NCBI GenBank assembly: GCA_945870465.1
Contig: CAMBSS010000045.1
Coordinates: 1-25,774 of the forward strand
Origin: Bordetella parapertussis
GTDB taxonomy: Bacteria > Pseudomonadota > Gammaproteobacteria > Burkholderiales > SG8-41
Length of the DNA: 25,774 nucleotides
Direction of reading: 5' to 3'
In this document: in pieces, positions 17,891 through 24,911 of the stretch
How the letters are laid out: every line of letters begins with the position of its first letter
Position numbering within the stretch: position 1 is the stretch's first letter
Made by a program: the position numbers and the translations under genes
Notes under the pieces: generated by a model
What the model saw: only the letters and a program-made list of their open reading frames with translations
Told to the model about the DNA's origin: nothing
Databases searched by the model: none

Positions 17891-18634
17891 TCATTCACCA
17901 GCGCGCTTTTTTGCCAGCAGGCAGGCCAGCACGGCGCGGTCTTTTTCGGTGAGCTGCGGCGTAGCGCTGTCCGGCACGAAGTGCAGCTTGAAGGCGCCGA
18001 TCGCGGCTGCGAGGTCCGCCACGTCGTAACCGAACGCTGCAAGCAGCGTGCTGCCGTCATCGCTGGGCGGCGCCGGATACGGCGGCCCGCACCACAACCC
18101 GAAGCCGCGCGCGGCGAACCGCTGCCACGGGAACCAGCGGCCCGGATCGGGTTTGCGCCGGGGCGCGACATCGCTGTGGCCGAGAAAATTCGCCGCCGGT
18201 ATCGCATGGCGCGTTTGCAGATCTTCCAGCAGCGCGAGCAAAGAATTGAGCAGCGGTTCGGCAAACGCTTCGACGCCATCGTTGTCGAGCTCGATGCCGA
18301 TGGATGCGGAATTGACGTCGCGGTTGCCGCCCCAGTACGAAACACCCGCATGCCAGGCGCGGGATCGCTCGTCCACCAGCGCATAAATTTTGCCGTCGCG
18401 CGCGATCAAATAATGTGCGCTGACTTTCGAGACCGGATCGGCCAGCGTGCGCAGCGCGGGCGCGGCATCGCCATTGCTGGTGTAGTGCAGGATTACGAAA
18501 TTCGGCCGCCGCTCATCGAAATTGCCGGACAGGCGCAGTTCCGATGGCAGCGCGGTACGCTGTATTGACGGTAGCGGCGTGGTACATGCCGCGAGCGCAA
18601 GGACGACGAGCAGCAGCGCGGCCCGCGTTTTCAC
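17891..18634 (-). CDS. AmiD-like N-acetylmuramoyl-L-alanine amidase lipoprotein
   Basis: 247-aa zinc amidase of the Amidase_2 (AmpD/AmiD) family, which cleaves the bond between MurNAc and the peptide in peptidoglycan or its fragments. A lipoprotein signal 'LLLVVLALAAC' puts the acylated Cys at 17, so it is membrane-anchored facing the periplasm like E. coli AmiD. By analogy, zinc ligands are His50 ('FVILHYTS'), His153 and Asp163 ('GHSDVAPRRKPDPG'), with Glu115 in 'SIGIELDNDG' at the active site and His95 in 'AWHAG'. The start is a GTG directly after the upstream TAA, with GGAG eight nt before. The active site appears complete. Confidence 0.92.
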   Translation of the reverse strand: MKTRAALLLVVLALAACTTPLPSIQRTALPSELRLSGNFDERRPNFVILHYTSNGDAAPALRTLADPVSKVSAHYLIARDGKIYALVDERSRAWHAGVSYWGGNRDVNSASIGIELDNDGVEAFAEPLLNSLLALLEDLQTRHAIPAANFLGHSDVAPRRKPDPGRWFPWQRFAARGFGLWCGPPYPAPPSDDGSTLLAAFGYDVADLAAAIGAFKLHFVPDSATPQLTEKDRAVLACLLAKKRAGE

Positions 18635-19327
18635 TTACTTCGCTCCTGCCTGCTCGAGTATCGCGATCATCGCCTTGTAACCGCGCTGACGCGCCAGTTG
18701 CAGAGGCGTCTGCCGGTTGCGGTCGGCGAGATTGACGTTCGCACCCGCGCCCACGATGGCGCGCAATGTCTCGACGTGGCGCGGCCCGCCCTGGCCCAGC
18801 ACGATGGATTCGATGAGTGCCGTCCAGCCCAGGTTGTTCACGTGGTCGAGCGGCGCGCCGGCTGCGATCAGGAGCTTCACCACTTCGTCGTGCCCGAGGT
18901 GGGCCGCCGCGATCAAAGCGGTGCCGTCGTAACGGCTGGTCACCAGCTGCGCGCTCGCGCCCGCCTGCAGCAGCAATTTCAGTGTGGGCACGTCATCGGC
19001 GACGGCGGCTATCGTCACCGCGTCGTAGCGGTCGCGCTCCAGCAGACCCAGGTCGGCGCCGGCTTTGACCAGCGCGGTTATCGCCTCGCGGTGGCGGCCG
19101 AACGTCGCCACATGCAGCGGCGTACGGCCATAGTCGTCGCGCACGTTCACGTGCGCCCTCGCCGCAACGAGTTTGTTGATTTCAGCCGCATCGCCGCGCG
19201 CGGCGGCGGCCAGCAGGCCGCGGTAGACCGCGATTTCGCCGGCCGTGGGCGCAACTTGCGCGAACGCCGGGCCCGCAGCCGCGCACAAGAGCAACGCCAG
19301 CAGTTGCATTAGCACGAGACTATGCAT
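18635..19327 (-). CDS. Secreted ankyrin-repeat protein
   Basis: 230-aa protein with a Sec signal peptide ('MHSLVLMQLLALLLCAAAGP', cleavage probably after AFA at 23) followed by about five ankyrin repeats: 'YGRTPLHVATFGRHREAITA', 'DAVTIAAVADDVPTLKLLLQ', 'DGTALIAAAHLGHDEVVKLL', 'GWTALIESIVLGQ' and 'RQTPLQLARQRGYKAMIAIL'. Ankyrin repeats bind proteins; the partner is unknown, but the location is periplasmic. The ATG at 19327 lies 4 nt after the upstream stop, and the longer frame to 19393 overlaps that gene. The amidase GTG follows its TAA directly, so the two are coupled, which raises the possibility that the ankyrin protein assists or restrains the amidase. Confidence 0.9.
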   Translation of the reverse strand: MHSLVLMQLLALLLCAAAGPAFAQVAPTAGEIAVYRGLLAAAARGDAAEINKLVAARAHVNVRDDYGRTPLHVATFGRHREAITALVKAGADLGLLERDRYDAVTIAAVADDVPTLKLLLQAGASAQLVTSRYDGTALIAAAHLGHDEVVKLLIAAGAPLDHVNNLGWTALIESIVLGQGGPRHVETLRAIVGAGANVNLADRNRQTPLQLARQRGYKAMIAILEQAGAK

Positions 19328-19331
19328 GCCG

Positions 19332-19856
19332 TTACTCGCCCGGTTCGATTTGCAGCGCGACGAGGAACCGCGACACGAAGCTGTAAGACGCAATCGTCCC
19401 CGTCAGTTCGACCATCTGCCGGTCGTTGAACAGCGCGCGCACGCCGACGAACGCTTCGTCACTCACCTGGATATCATCGGTGATCGCGTCGGTGTAATTG
19501 AGCACCGCGCGCTCAGTCGAGTCGAACAGAGCGGACTTCCGCCAGTCCGCGAGCGCGTCGAGCTGCGCCGGCGTGATGCCTTCTTCCAGCGCGTGGTGCC
19601 GGTGTGCCGCAACTTCGTAGCGCGCGCCGTTGCGTATGCCGACGCGCGCGACGATGAGCTCGCGCAACTTGGCCGGGAACGTCGTCTGGTAGCGGATAAC
19701 CGTGAACATTTTCATCCAGCCTTCAGCAAGCTCCGGGCTGTGCAGCAGCATGCGCGCGACCGGCGACAGGTCGCCATGGCGCCGCGCGCGTATGCCCGCG
19801 ATCGTTGCCGCGAGCTCGGGATGCTCGTCCTCCTTGATGTAAGGGATGCGGGCCAT
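19332..19856 (-). CDS. Carboxymuconolactone decarboxylase (CMD/AhpD-fold) family protein
   Basis: 174-aa all-helical protein of the CMD/AhpD fold. The core is 'FPAKLRELIVARVGIRNGAR' then 'YEVAAHRHHALEEGI', the usual ExxxxxH block. The CxxC cysteines that make AhpD a peroxidase partner are absent here, so it is more likely a decarboxylase-like or uncharacterised member. 'STERAVLNYTDAITDDIQVS' and 'QMVELTGTIASYSFVSRF' are also typical. ATG at 19856 with GGAGGAAA upstream. It follows Bug gene 2 by 21 nt, and CMD proteins paired with Bug receptors are common in Burkholderiales, suggesting degradation of an aromatic or carboxylic acid. The substrate cannot be inferred. Confidence 0.88.
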   Translation of the reverse strand: MARIPYIKEDEHPELAATIAGIRARRHGDLSPVARMLLHSPELAEGWMKMFTVIRYQTTFPAKLRELIVARVGIRNGARYEVAAHRHHALEEGITPAQLDALADWRKSALFDSTERAVLNYTDAITDDIQVSDEAFVGVRALFNDRQMVELTGTIASYSFVSRFLVALQIEPGE

Positions 19857-19877
19857 GCTTTCCTCCTTTAAGGACTC

Positions 19878-20882
19878 TTAATCCGCGGTGACGCCCGACG
19901 CCTTGATGACCGGCGCCCACTTCGCCATTTCGGCTTTGATATAGGCGCCGAATTCCTCGGGCGTATTGCCGACCGCGACAGCACCGTCGGCGACCAGGCG
20001 CTCCGCCACCTCCGGCAGCCGCAACGCTTTCACGATCTCGGCGTTCATCAGGGCAAGCGCTTCCTTCGGCGTGCCGGCGGGCGCCAACATGCCGTACCAG
20101 CCGCTCACTTCGAAGCCGGGATAGCCCTGCTCGGCGATGGTCGGCACCGCAGGCAGCAGCGCCGAGCGTTTCGCGCTGGTGACGCCAAGCGCGCGCAGCT
20201 TGCCGTTTTTGGCGAACGGCGTACCGGCGATCATGGTCGGCATCATGACGTCGACCTGGCCGCCGATCAGATCGATCAGCGCGGGCCCGGCGCCTTTATA
20301 CGGAACGTGCGTGCCGGGCACTCGTGCCTGTATCCTCAAAAGCTCCATGCCGAGATGCGGCAGCGAGCCGGAACCAGTCGACGCGTAGACGAGTCCGCCT
20401 TTGCGCGCGTTCGACAGCGCCGCGTATTCCCTGACGTTTTTAATTGGCACCGACGGATGCGCGACGAACACATAGCTTTGGCTTGTCAGCTGCGTGATCG
20501 GCATGAAATCCCTGACCGGGTCGTGGTTCAGCTTTTTATACATGCTCGCGTTGGTAGCGAAGCCCGCGTTCACCCACAGCAGCGTATAGCCGTCGGGGAC
20601 CGCTTTCGATACAAGATCGTGCGCGATGTTGCCGTTGGCGCCGCCGCGGTAATCGATCACGAACTGCTGGCCGATCGCGGCCGTGACTTTCTGCGTGACG
20701 ACGCGGACGATGATGTCGGAACCGCCGCCCGGCGCGACCGGCAGCACCAGGCGTATCGGCTTATTGGGATAACTCTGCGCGAATGAGCTGCTACCGGGCA
20801 ACAACGAGATCGCAGTGATCACGCAAAAGATGAGGGATGAAGGCTGAAGGATGAAAAAAAACCTGGTGTGATTAATTAGCAT
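19878..20882 (-). CDS. Bug/TctC family periplasmic binding protein 2
   Basis: 334-aa solute receptor of the Bug family with 'SYPNKPIRLVLPVAPGGGSD', 'DYRGGANGNIAHDLVSKAVP', 'GTHVPYKGAGPALIDLIGG' and 'AVPTIAEQGYPGFEVSGWYG'. The N-terminal export signal is unusual: residues about 10-19 are encoded by degenerate TTCATCC heptamers, giving 'FFILQPSSLIF' ahead of 'CVITAISLLPGSSSFA', with cleavage probably after SFA. I chose the ATG at 20882, which has GGAA about six nt upstream; ATG at 20888 is also possible but almost abuts that site. First gene of the run Bug-CMD-ank-amidase-hslR. Ligand unknown. Confidence 0.9.
   Translation of the reverse strand: MLINHTRFFFILQPSSLIFCVITAISLLPGSSSFAQSYPNKPIRLVLPVAPGGGSDIIVRVVTQKVTAAIGQQFVIDYRGGANGNIAHDLVSKAVPDGYTLLWVNAGFATNASMYKKLNHDPVRDFMPITQLTSQSYVFVAHPSVPIKNVREYAALSNARKGGLVYASTGSGSLPHLGMELLRIQARVPGTHVPYKGAGPALIDLIGGQVDVMMPTMIAGTPFAKNGKLRALGVTSAKRSALLPAVPTIAEQGYPGFEVSGWYGMLAPAGTPKEALALMNAEIVKALRLPEVAERLVADGAVAVGNTPEEFGAYIKAEMAKWAPVIKASGVTAD
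20828..20855. repeat. TTCATCC-type heptamers in the Bug 2 signal peptide
   Basis: On the minus strand TTCATCC, TTCAGCC, TTCATCC, CTCATCT in direct succession. They encode part of the hydrophobic core of the signal peptide. The same unit occurs at 20943-20956 and 23908-23942. Confidence 0.75.
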
Positions 20883-20942
20883 CCGCATTTCCTTTAGCAC
20901 CGTCGTTTTTCTTCATTACATATGGCCTCGGACAATTCCGCC

Positions 20943-20956
20943 TTCATCCTTCATTC
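20943..20956. repeat. TTCATCC-type heptamers at the MFS gene 3' end
   Basis: TTCATCC then TTCATTC. The MFS stop codon and last Glu codon (minus strand GAATGA) lie within these repeats, so the natural C-terminus of the transporter may have been replaced by repeat sequence. Confidence 0.65.
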
Positions 20957-22087
20957 TTTAGTCTTGTTCCCCGGCCGCACAAAAGTGCTGCCGCCCGTCA
21001 GCATCGCCGCGTTGATCCAGAACAGCCACGCGATACCGGCCGCGCCCGCGATCATGCCGAATATGATCGGGCTCACCAGCCGCGTCGCGTTGTCGAGGGC
21101 GAACCGCACGCCCAGCGCTTCGCCCGCGCGGCCTTCCGGCGAGCGCGCATACATGATGGTCAGCGAAATCGGCTGGCTGACGTTGAGGCCGCAGCCGAAA
21201 AAGAACGCGATCACGGAGAGCGCCGTCACGGTCGACACGAACGGCACCAGCGCCAAAGTCAGCCCGCCCAGCACCAGCGCGTAGGCAAACACTCTTTCAA
21301 CGTTGAAGCGCTCCATCAGCGTCGGCAGTATGATGCGCGCGGCAAATCCGCCCGCCGCGCACATCGCGATGACGATGCCGATGGCCGATGCGGACAGGCC
21401 ATGCGCGCTGCCATAGACCGGGATGTAAACCTGGAAGATGTCGAGCCCGCTTTGCGCGAGGCTGCTCGCCGCGAGGATCGGCCAGATGCGGGGATGCGTC
21501 AAAGTATCGCGCAGCTTCAGCGGCGGCGCCGTGCTGCGCTTGCCTTGCGGCAGGCGCCCGCCCCACGCGGCAAGAATGCCGACCGGCAACATGAAACACA
21601 GCGCGACATACAGAAACGCGAACGAGGGCCCTGCATTGTCCAGCCCGAAGCCGGCGATCAGGGGCCCGATCGAATTCGCCGCCGAAATGGCCATTGCGTA
21701 ATTGCTGTAGTTGCGCGCGCGGTTTTCGGCACTGCTGGCCGCGCCTACCATGTTCTGCAGCGAGACGCTGTAGAACGTCGAGCCTATGCCTATCATGGCC
21801 GCGGCGAAAAACACCATCGGCAGCGTCGGCACCAGGCTCGGCAGCAGCATGCCGCACGCGCTGCATAGCGCGCCCAGCGTCAGCGGCCAGCGCGGACCGT
21901 AGCGGTCCGAGATGCGGCCCGCCGGCCACGACAGGAGCATGGGGAACAACGCGAATGCCGCGGCCAAAGCGCCTATGGTCAAAGGCGACGCATCGAGCTG
22001 CAGCGCGTAGAGCACCGCCAGCACGCGCGCGGCGCGCGTGCCGGTCATGTTGAACAACGCCAATGCGATAGTGAGCCAGATGGTCAT
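20951..22087 (-). CDS. Major facilitator superfamily transporter
   Basis: 378-aa inner-membrane MFS transporter with about 12 hydrophobic segments by eye, such as 'LFPMLLSWPAGRISDRYGPR' (containing the loop 2-3 GRxSDRYGPR motif of the family), 'MVFFAAAMIGIGSTFYSVSL', 'SIGPLIAGFG' and 'VIAFFFGCGLNVSQPISLTI'. The ATG at 22087 begins 'MTIWLTIALALFNMTG'; no good ribosome site is seen, and the frame extends to a TTG at 22159 with a Pro-rich, unlikely N-terminus. It follows a broken Bug gene and the hydrolase on the same strand, so it may have been the transport partner of a degradation operon. Substrate unknown. Confidence 0.9.
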   Translation of the reverse strand: MTIWLTIALALFNMTGTRAARVLAVLYALQLDASPLTIGALAAAFALFPMLLSWPAGRISDRYGPRWPLTLGALCSACGMLLPSLVPTLPMVFFAAAMIGIGSTFYSVSLQNMVGAASSAENRARNYSNYAMAISAANSIGPLIAGFGLDNAGPSFAFLYVALCFMLPVGILAAWGGRLPQGKRSTAPPLKLRDTLTHPRIWPILAASSLAQSGLDIFQVYIPVYGSAHGLSASAIGIVIAMCAAGGFAARIILPTLMERFNVERVFAYALVLGGLTLALVPFVSTVTALSVIAFFFGCGLNVSQPISLTIMYARSPEGRAGEALGVRFALDNATRLVSPIIFGMIAGAAGIAWLFWINAAMLTGGSTFVRPGNKTKE

Positions 22088-22192
22088 GCGGGTTGTTTTA
22101 GCGGAATTCGATACGCGGACAGGAACAAAGGTTGTAGCAAACGGCGGGGGAAACTGCAAATGCGGGGGAACCTAAATCTCCGGGGGCAACAG

Positions 22193-22317
22193 CCCGGCGG
22201 ATACGGCACGATGATGCGGATCGGCTTCTGCGGATACGTCTGCGCGGCGGCGTCCGGCGCTGCCGTGGCGCACAGCACCATTGCCAGCACCACTACCCCC
22301 GCGCGCCCCTTCCTCAC
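22193..22317 (-). pseudogene. 5' remnant of a Bug/TctC receptor gene
   Basis: From a GTG at 22317 the frame reads 'MRKGRAGVVVLAMVLCATAA', a signal peptide, then 'QTYPQKPIRIIVPYPPG', the exact start of a mature Bug protein. Homology stops there, at the ligand-loop glycines; the frame continues as unrelated 'CCPRRFRFPRICSFPRR' into the MFS start. About 280 residues of a normal receptor are missing. The break coincides with a CTCCGGGGGCAACAGCCCGG sequence. Confidence 0.82.
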
Positions 22318-22348
22318 GCCCCAACGTGGCCTCGGGCCATCACGGCTT
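22313..22348. repeat. Left copy of a 36-bp inverted repeat flanking the hydrolase
   Basis: Matches the reverse complement of 23225-23260 at 34 of 36 positions. This copy spans from the hydrolase's last codons and stop (AAG CCG TGA on the minus strand) to just past the GTG start of the Bug remnant. Confidence 0.85.
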
Positions 22349-23155
22349 TTCCCGGTTCTTGCGGATAAACTTCAGCGTCTCTTCCGCGCAGACGTCGGCA
22401 TCGGTCGCGGCGAGGTGGTAGGAATCGCCGGGGATCACGCACAGTTCCGAATTCGGTATGGTTTTCTGCCAGACGCGCGTCGATTCGATGGAGCCCAGAG
22501 CGCTTGCTTCCGTCGTCATCACGAGCGTCGGGCACTGGATGCGCGGCAGGTCGTCGGTGATGTCGACGTACGGGATGACCTCGCCGTAACCTATCATGGT
22601 ATCCACCGCGGTCTTGCCCATCATCTTGCCCCAGTACTCGACGCCCGCCGCCGGGAACTTGCTGCCGAGGCGCTTGGCCATGTTTTTCTTCGCCCATGCT
22701 TCGACGCCGACCCTCTCGAGCTCGTCGGTCGAATGCGCGGCCTTGGCGCCAAGGCGGTCCCAGTGCGGCGGCGGCGTGCCAACCACCGTGAGCGTCAGCA
22801 CCTTATCGGGGCAGCGCGCCGCGAAATGGCGCGCGACGGTGCCGCCGAGCTTGGCCGCGATGAGATGAAAACGCTCGATGCCGAGGTGCTTCATCAACGC
22901 GAGGTAATCGTCGACGACGAGATCGATGGTCCACGGAAAGTCGCGCGGCATCACGGTAGATTCGCCGAAGCCGCGCGTGTCGGGCCGCACCACGCGGAAT
23001 TCGCGCGCGAGATGCGGCACCCAGGCGTACCATGCGGCGGCGCGCTCGCCGTTGCCGTGGATCATCAATATCGCCTCGGACTCTTTCCACGGATCAGTGA
23101 AATCGTCGAGCTCATAGTGCATTTCAAGGTCGGGGGTTATGCGTGCTGTGGGCAT
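22340..23155 (-). CDS. Alpha/beta hydrolase-fold protein with Lys at the nucleophile position
   Basis: 271-aa alpha/beta-hydrolase fold. 'ILMIHGNGERAAAWYAWVPH' supplies the oxyanion HGxG region, 'VVRPDTRGFGES' strand 4, and 'PGDSYHLAATDAD' the catalytic His (247). The nucleophile elbow, normally GxSxGG, reads A-A-K-L-G-G: Lys102 replaces Ser (codon AAG, clear). Without a nucleophile it cannot be a standard esterase; it may be a lyase-like or cofactor-free member, a binding protein, or inactive. ATG at 23155, weak ribosome site. It lies upstream of the broken Bug gene and the MFS gene in the same orientation, and both ends are bracketed by a 36-bp inverted repeat. Confidence 0.9.
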   Translation of the reverse strand: MPTARITPDLEMHYELDDFTDPWKESEAILMIHGNGERAAAWYAWVPHLAREFRVVRPDTRGFGESTVMPRDFPWTIDLVVDDYLALMKHLGIERFHLIAAKLGGTVARHFAARCPDKVLTLTVVGTPPPHWDRLGAKAAHSTDELERVGVEAWAKKNMAKRLGSKFPAAGVEYWGKMMGKTAVDTMIGYGEVIPYVDITDDLPRIQCPTLVMTTEASALGSIESTRVWQKTIPNSELCVIPGDSYHLAATDADVCAEETLKFIRKNREKP

Positions 23156-23224
23156 GGCGTTCGGTTCTTGTTATGAAGAATGAGCTTTATGCATTAAGCG
23201 CAGCGACTTGGCAACTGCGCATTG

Positions 23225-23260
23225 AAGCCGTGATGGCCCGAGACCACGTTGGGGCGCGAG
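23225..23260. repeat. Right copy of the 36-bp inverted repeat
   Basis: Reverse complement of 22313-22348 with two mismatches. On the plus strand it reads AAG CCG TGA, like the hydrolase 3' end, and leads toward the Bug 3' remnant at 23317. Two GTGAGGC/GTGAGGG heptamers follow (23264-23277), related to the CGCCTCA units in uvrA. Confidence 0.85.
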
Positions 23261-23316
23261 AGCGTGAGGCGTGAGGGGTAAAGTTCAAAGGCTGACCACC
23301 CGCTTCCGACCTCGCC

Positions 23317-23424
23317 ATGCAGTACGTGAAAGCAGGGCGCCTGCGCGCCAAGTTCGCCGACCACATCAAGGCCGAAAACGCGCGCATGCAAGCCGTGCGT
23401 GAATCGGGCGCCTCGAATAAATAG
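23317..23424 (+). pseudogene. Probable 3' remnant of a Bug/TctC receptor gene
   Basis: 35 codons reading 'MQYVKAGRLRAKFADHIKAE' then 'NARMQAVRESGASNK'. 'YVKAGRLRA' resembles the 'HVKAGRLRALA' segment in the second half of Bug proteins, and 'FADHIKAENARMQAV' resembles their C-terminal helix ('EFAxxIKAExARW'), so roughly 90 residues seem to be deleted between them. A stop lies in frame at 23293. Alternative: an unrelated short peptide. No ribosome site is seen. Confidence 0.5.
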
Positions 23425-23488
23425 TATTGCTTGAAGGACTATGAGCTTTATTCCAAGCTGTCCTGGAATTGATTCCATAGGTCCTGTG

Positions 23489-23725
23489 ATGCTTACGCTT
23501 AAACTAAAAAACATTCCAAAAACTCTGTATCTCAGGCTCAAGACCGGCGCCGAAAAAAACCGCCGCAGCCTCAATAGCGAGATTCTTACGCGGCTTGAAA
23601 GCGACTTCGCCGCACCGCTGATCGACTCCGAGCTTCTCGCCAGCCGACTGCACGCATTCACTGCCAGGCTCCCCCGGTCCGAACACAGCAGGATCGGCCA
23701 CTACAAGCGTCAAGGGCGGGCGTGA
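23489..23725 (+). CDS. Arc/FitA-type ribbon-helix-helix antitoxin
   Basis: 78-aa protein with an Arc-like RHH domain: 'MLTLKLKNIPKTLYLRLKTG' followed by 'EKNRRSLNSEILTRLESDF', the pattern of FitA/VapB antitoxins that pair with PIN-domain toxins. The C-terminal half would contact the toxin. Start at 23489 matches the family; the frame extends back to 23441 without support, and the ribosome site is weak (AGG about nine nt upstream). Its TGA overlaps the GTG of a toxin gene that stops after 23 codons, so this antitoxin now lacks an intact local partner. Confidence 0.82.
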   Translation: MLTLKLKNIPKTLYLRLKTGAEKNRRSLNSEILTRLESDFAAPLIDSELLASRLHAFTARLPRSEHSRIGHYKRQGRA

Positions 23726-23793
23726 TCATTGTGAACGGCAATCTCATCATTTACTGTCGGCTGATTGCAAAAAAAGCCCGCGCGTCGAACTAA
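23722..23793 (+). pseudogene. Truncated VapC/FitB-type PIN toxin
   Basis: Starts with GTG in a 4-nt overlap with the antitoxin stop, as in intact modules, and reads 'VIIVNGNLIIYCRLIAKKAR' before a TAA at codon 24. Normal VapC proteins begin 'MIIVDTNLIIY': the first catalytic Asp is Asn here and the remaining 110 or so residues are gone. The following bases show no continuation in any frame. Confidence 0.78.
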
Positions 23794-23907
23794 CTATGGA
23801 CCCATTTCTCACCGCCTAACCTGAATTAAACTTGGCGGCAAACACCGCCGCATTGCCTTATCCCAACGTGACCCAGGACCAATTCATCCCTGCGTGGCGT
23901 CGGGCCA

Positions 23908-23942
23908 TTCATCCTTAATCCTTCATTCTTAATCCTTAATCC
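23908..23942. repeat. Five TTMATYC heptamers directly before Bug gene 3
   Basis: TTCATCC, TTAATCC, TTCATTC, TTAATCC, TTAATCC in direct succession, ending one base before the ATG at 23944. They occupy the position where a ribosome binding site should be; none of the units resembles one. Confidence 0.85.
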
Positions 23943-23943
23943 T

Positions 23944-24906
23944 ATGAAACTACGCATCACTCTTCTTGCCCTCGCCCTCTTCTCCGTCGCTGCGCTAACC
24001 CATGCGCAGACCTATCCCGCCAAGCCGGTGCGCATCGTGGTGCCTTTCCCGGCGGGCGGCGTGCTCGACCGCATGACGCGCGTGGTCGGGCAGCGCCTGG
24101 CGGAAACATGGAAGCAGAACGTGGTCGTCGAAAACCGTCCCGGCGGCACGACCATCATCGCGACCGAGTTCGTCGCGCGCCAACCGGCCGACGGCTACAC
24201 GCTCCTGATGATGGCCAACACTTTCGTCATCAATCCTGCTCTGCGCGATAAATTGCCGTACGACATCGAGCGCGACTTCACGGCCGTCTCGCAACTCGCC
24301 TACACGCCCAATGTGTTCGTCACCCACCCTTCGCTGCCGGTGAAGACCATGAAGGACGTGATTGCGCTGGCGAAAAGCCGGCCGGGCGAGCTCGCCTATG
24401 CCTCCATCGGCCAGGGCACGCCGCAGCACCTCGCGGGCGAAATGCTGAAGCTCGTCACCGGCGTCAACATCATTCACGTGCCGTACCAGGGCGGCGCGCC
24501 GTCGGTCACCGCGCTGCTTGGCGGCCACGTCAGCATGATGTTCGCCAACCTCGGTGAAGTACAGCCTTACATCGATGCCGGCCGCCTGCGCCTGATCGCG
24601 GTCGCCACTGAAAAACGCGTGGACACTCTCAAGAACATTCCGACGGTCGCCGAATCGGGCGTGAAGGACCTTTATTCGACTTCGTGGTTCGGCATGGTGG
24701 CGCCCGCCGCAACGCCCAAAGACGTCATCGCGAAGCTGCATGCCGACATCGTGCGCACGTTGCAGATGCCGGACATCCGCTCCAACCTCATCGCGCAAAA
24801 CCTGACTCTCGTCGGCAGCACGCCCGAGCAGTTCGCCACCTTCATCCGTAGCGAGTACAAGATCTACGCCGATGTGATCAAGCGCGCCGGCGTGAAACCG
24901 GAATAG
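23944..24906 (+). CDS. Bug/TctC family periplasmic binding protein 3
   Basis: 320-aa Bug receptor. Signal peptide 'MKLRITLLALALFSVAALTH' with cleavage after THA, then 'QTYPAKPVRIVVPFPAGG', 'VVVENRPGGTTIIATEFVAR', 'NIIHVPYQGGAPSVTALLGG' and 'IPTVAESGVKDLY'. The ligand loop reads GGVLDRMTR instead of the commoner GGxxDxxAR, which may affect specificity. The start has no Shine-Dalgarno sequence because heptamer repeats run to one base before the ATG; no better downstream start exists before the signal peptide. The amidohydrolase starts 5 nt after the stop, so the pair is an operon and the receptor may sense or import its substrate. Confidence 0.94.
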   Translation: MKLRITLLALALFSVAALTHAQTYPAKPVRIVVPFPAGGVLDRMTRVVGQRLAETWKQNVVVENRPGGTTIIATEFVARQPADGYTLLMMANTFVINPALRDKLPYDIERDFTAVSQLAYTPNVFVTHPSLPVKTMKDVIALAKSRPGELAYASIGQGTPQHLAGEMLKLVTGVNIIHVPYQGGAPSVTALLGGHVSMMFANLGEVQPYIDAGRLRLIAVATEKRVDTLKNIPTVAESGVKDLYSTSWFGMVAPAATPKDVIAKLHADIVRTLQMPDIRSNLIAQNLTLVGSTPEQFATFIRSEYKIYADVIKRAGVKPE

Positions 24907-24911
24907 ACCAT

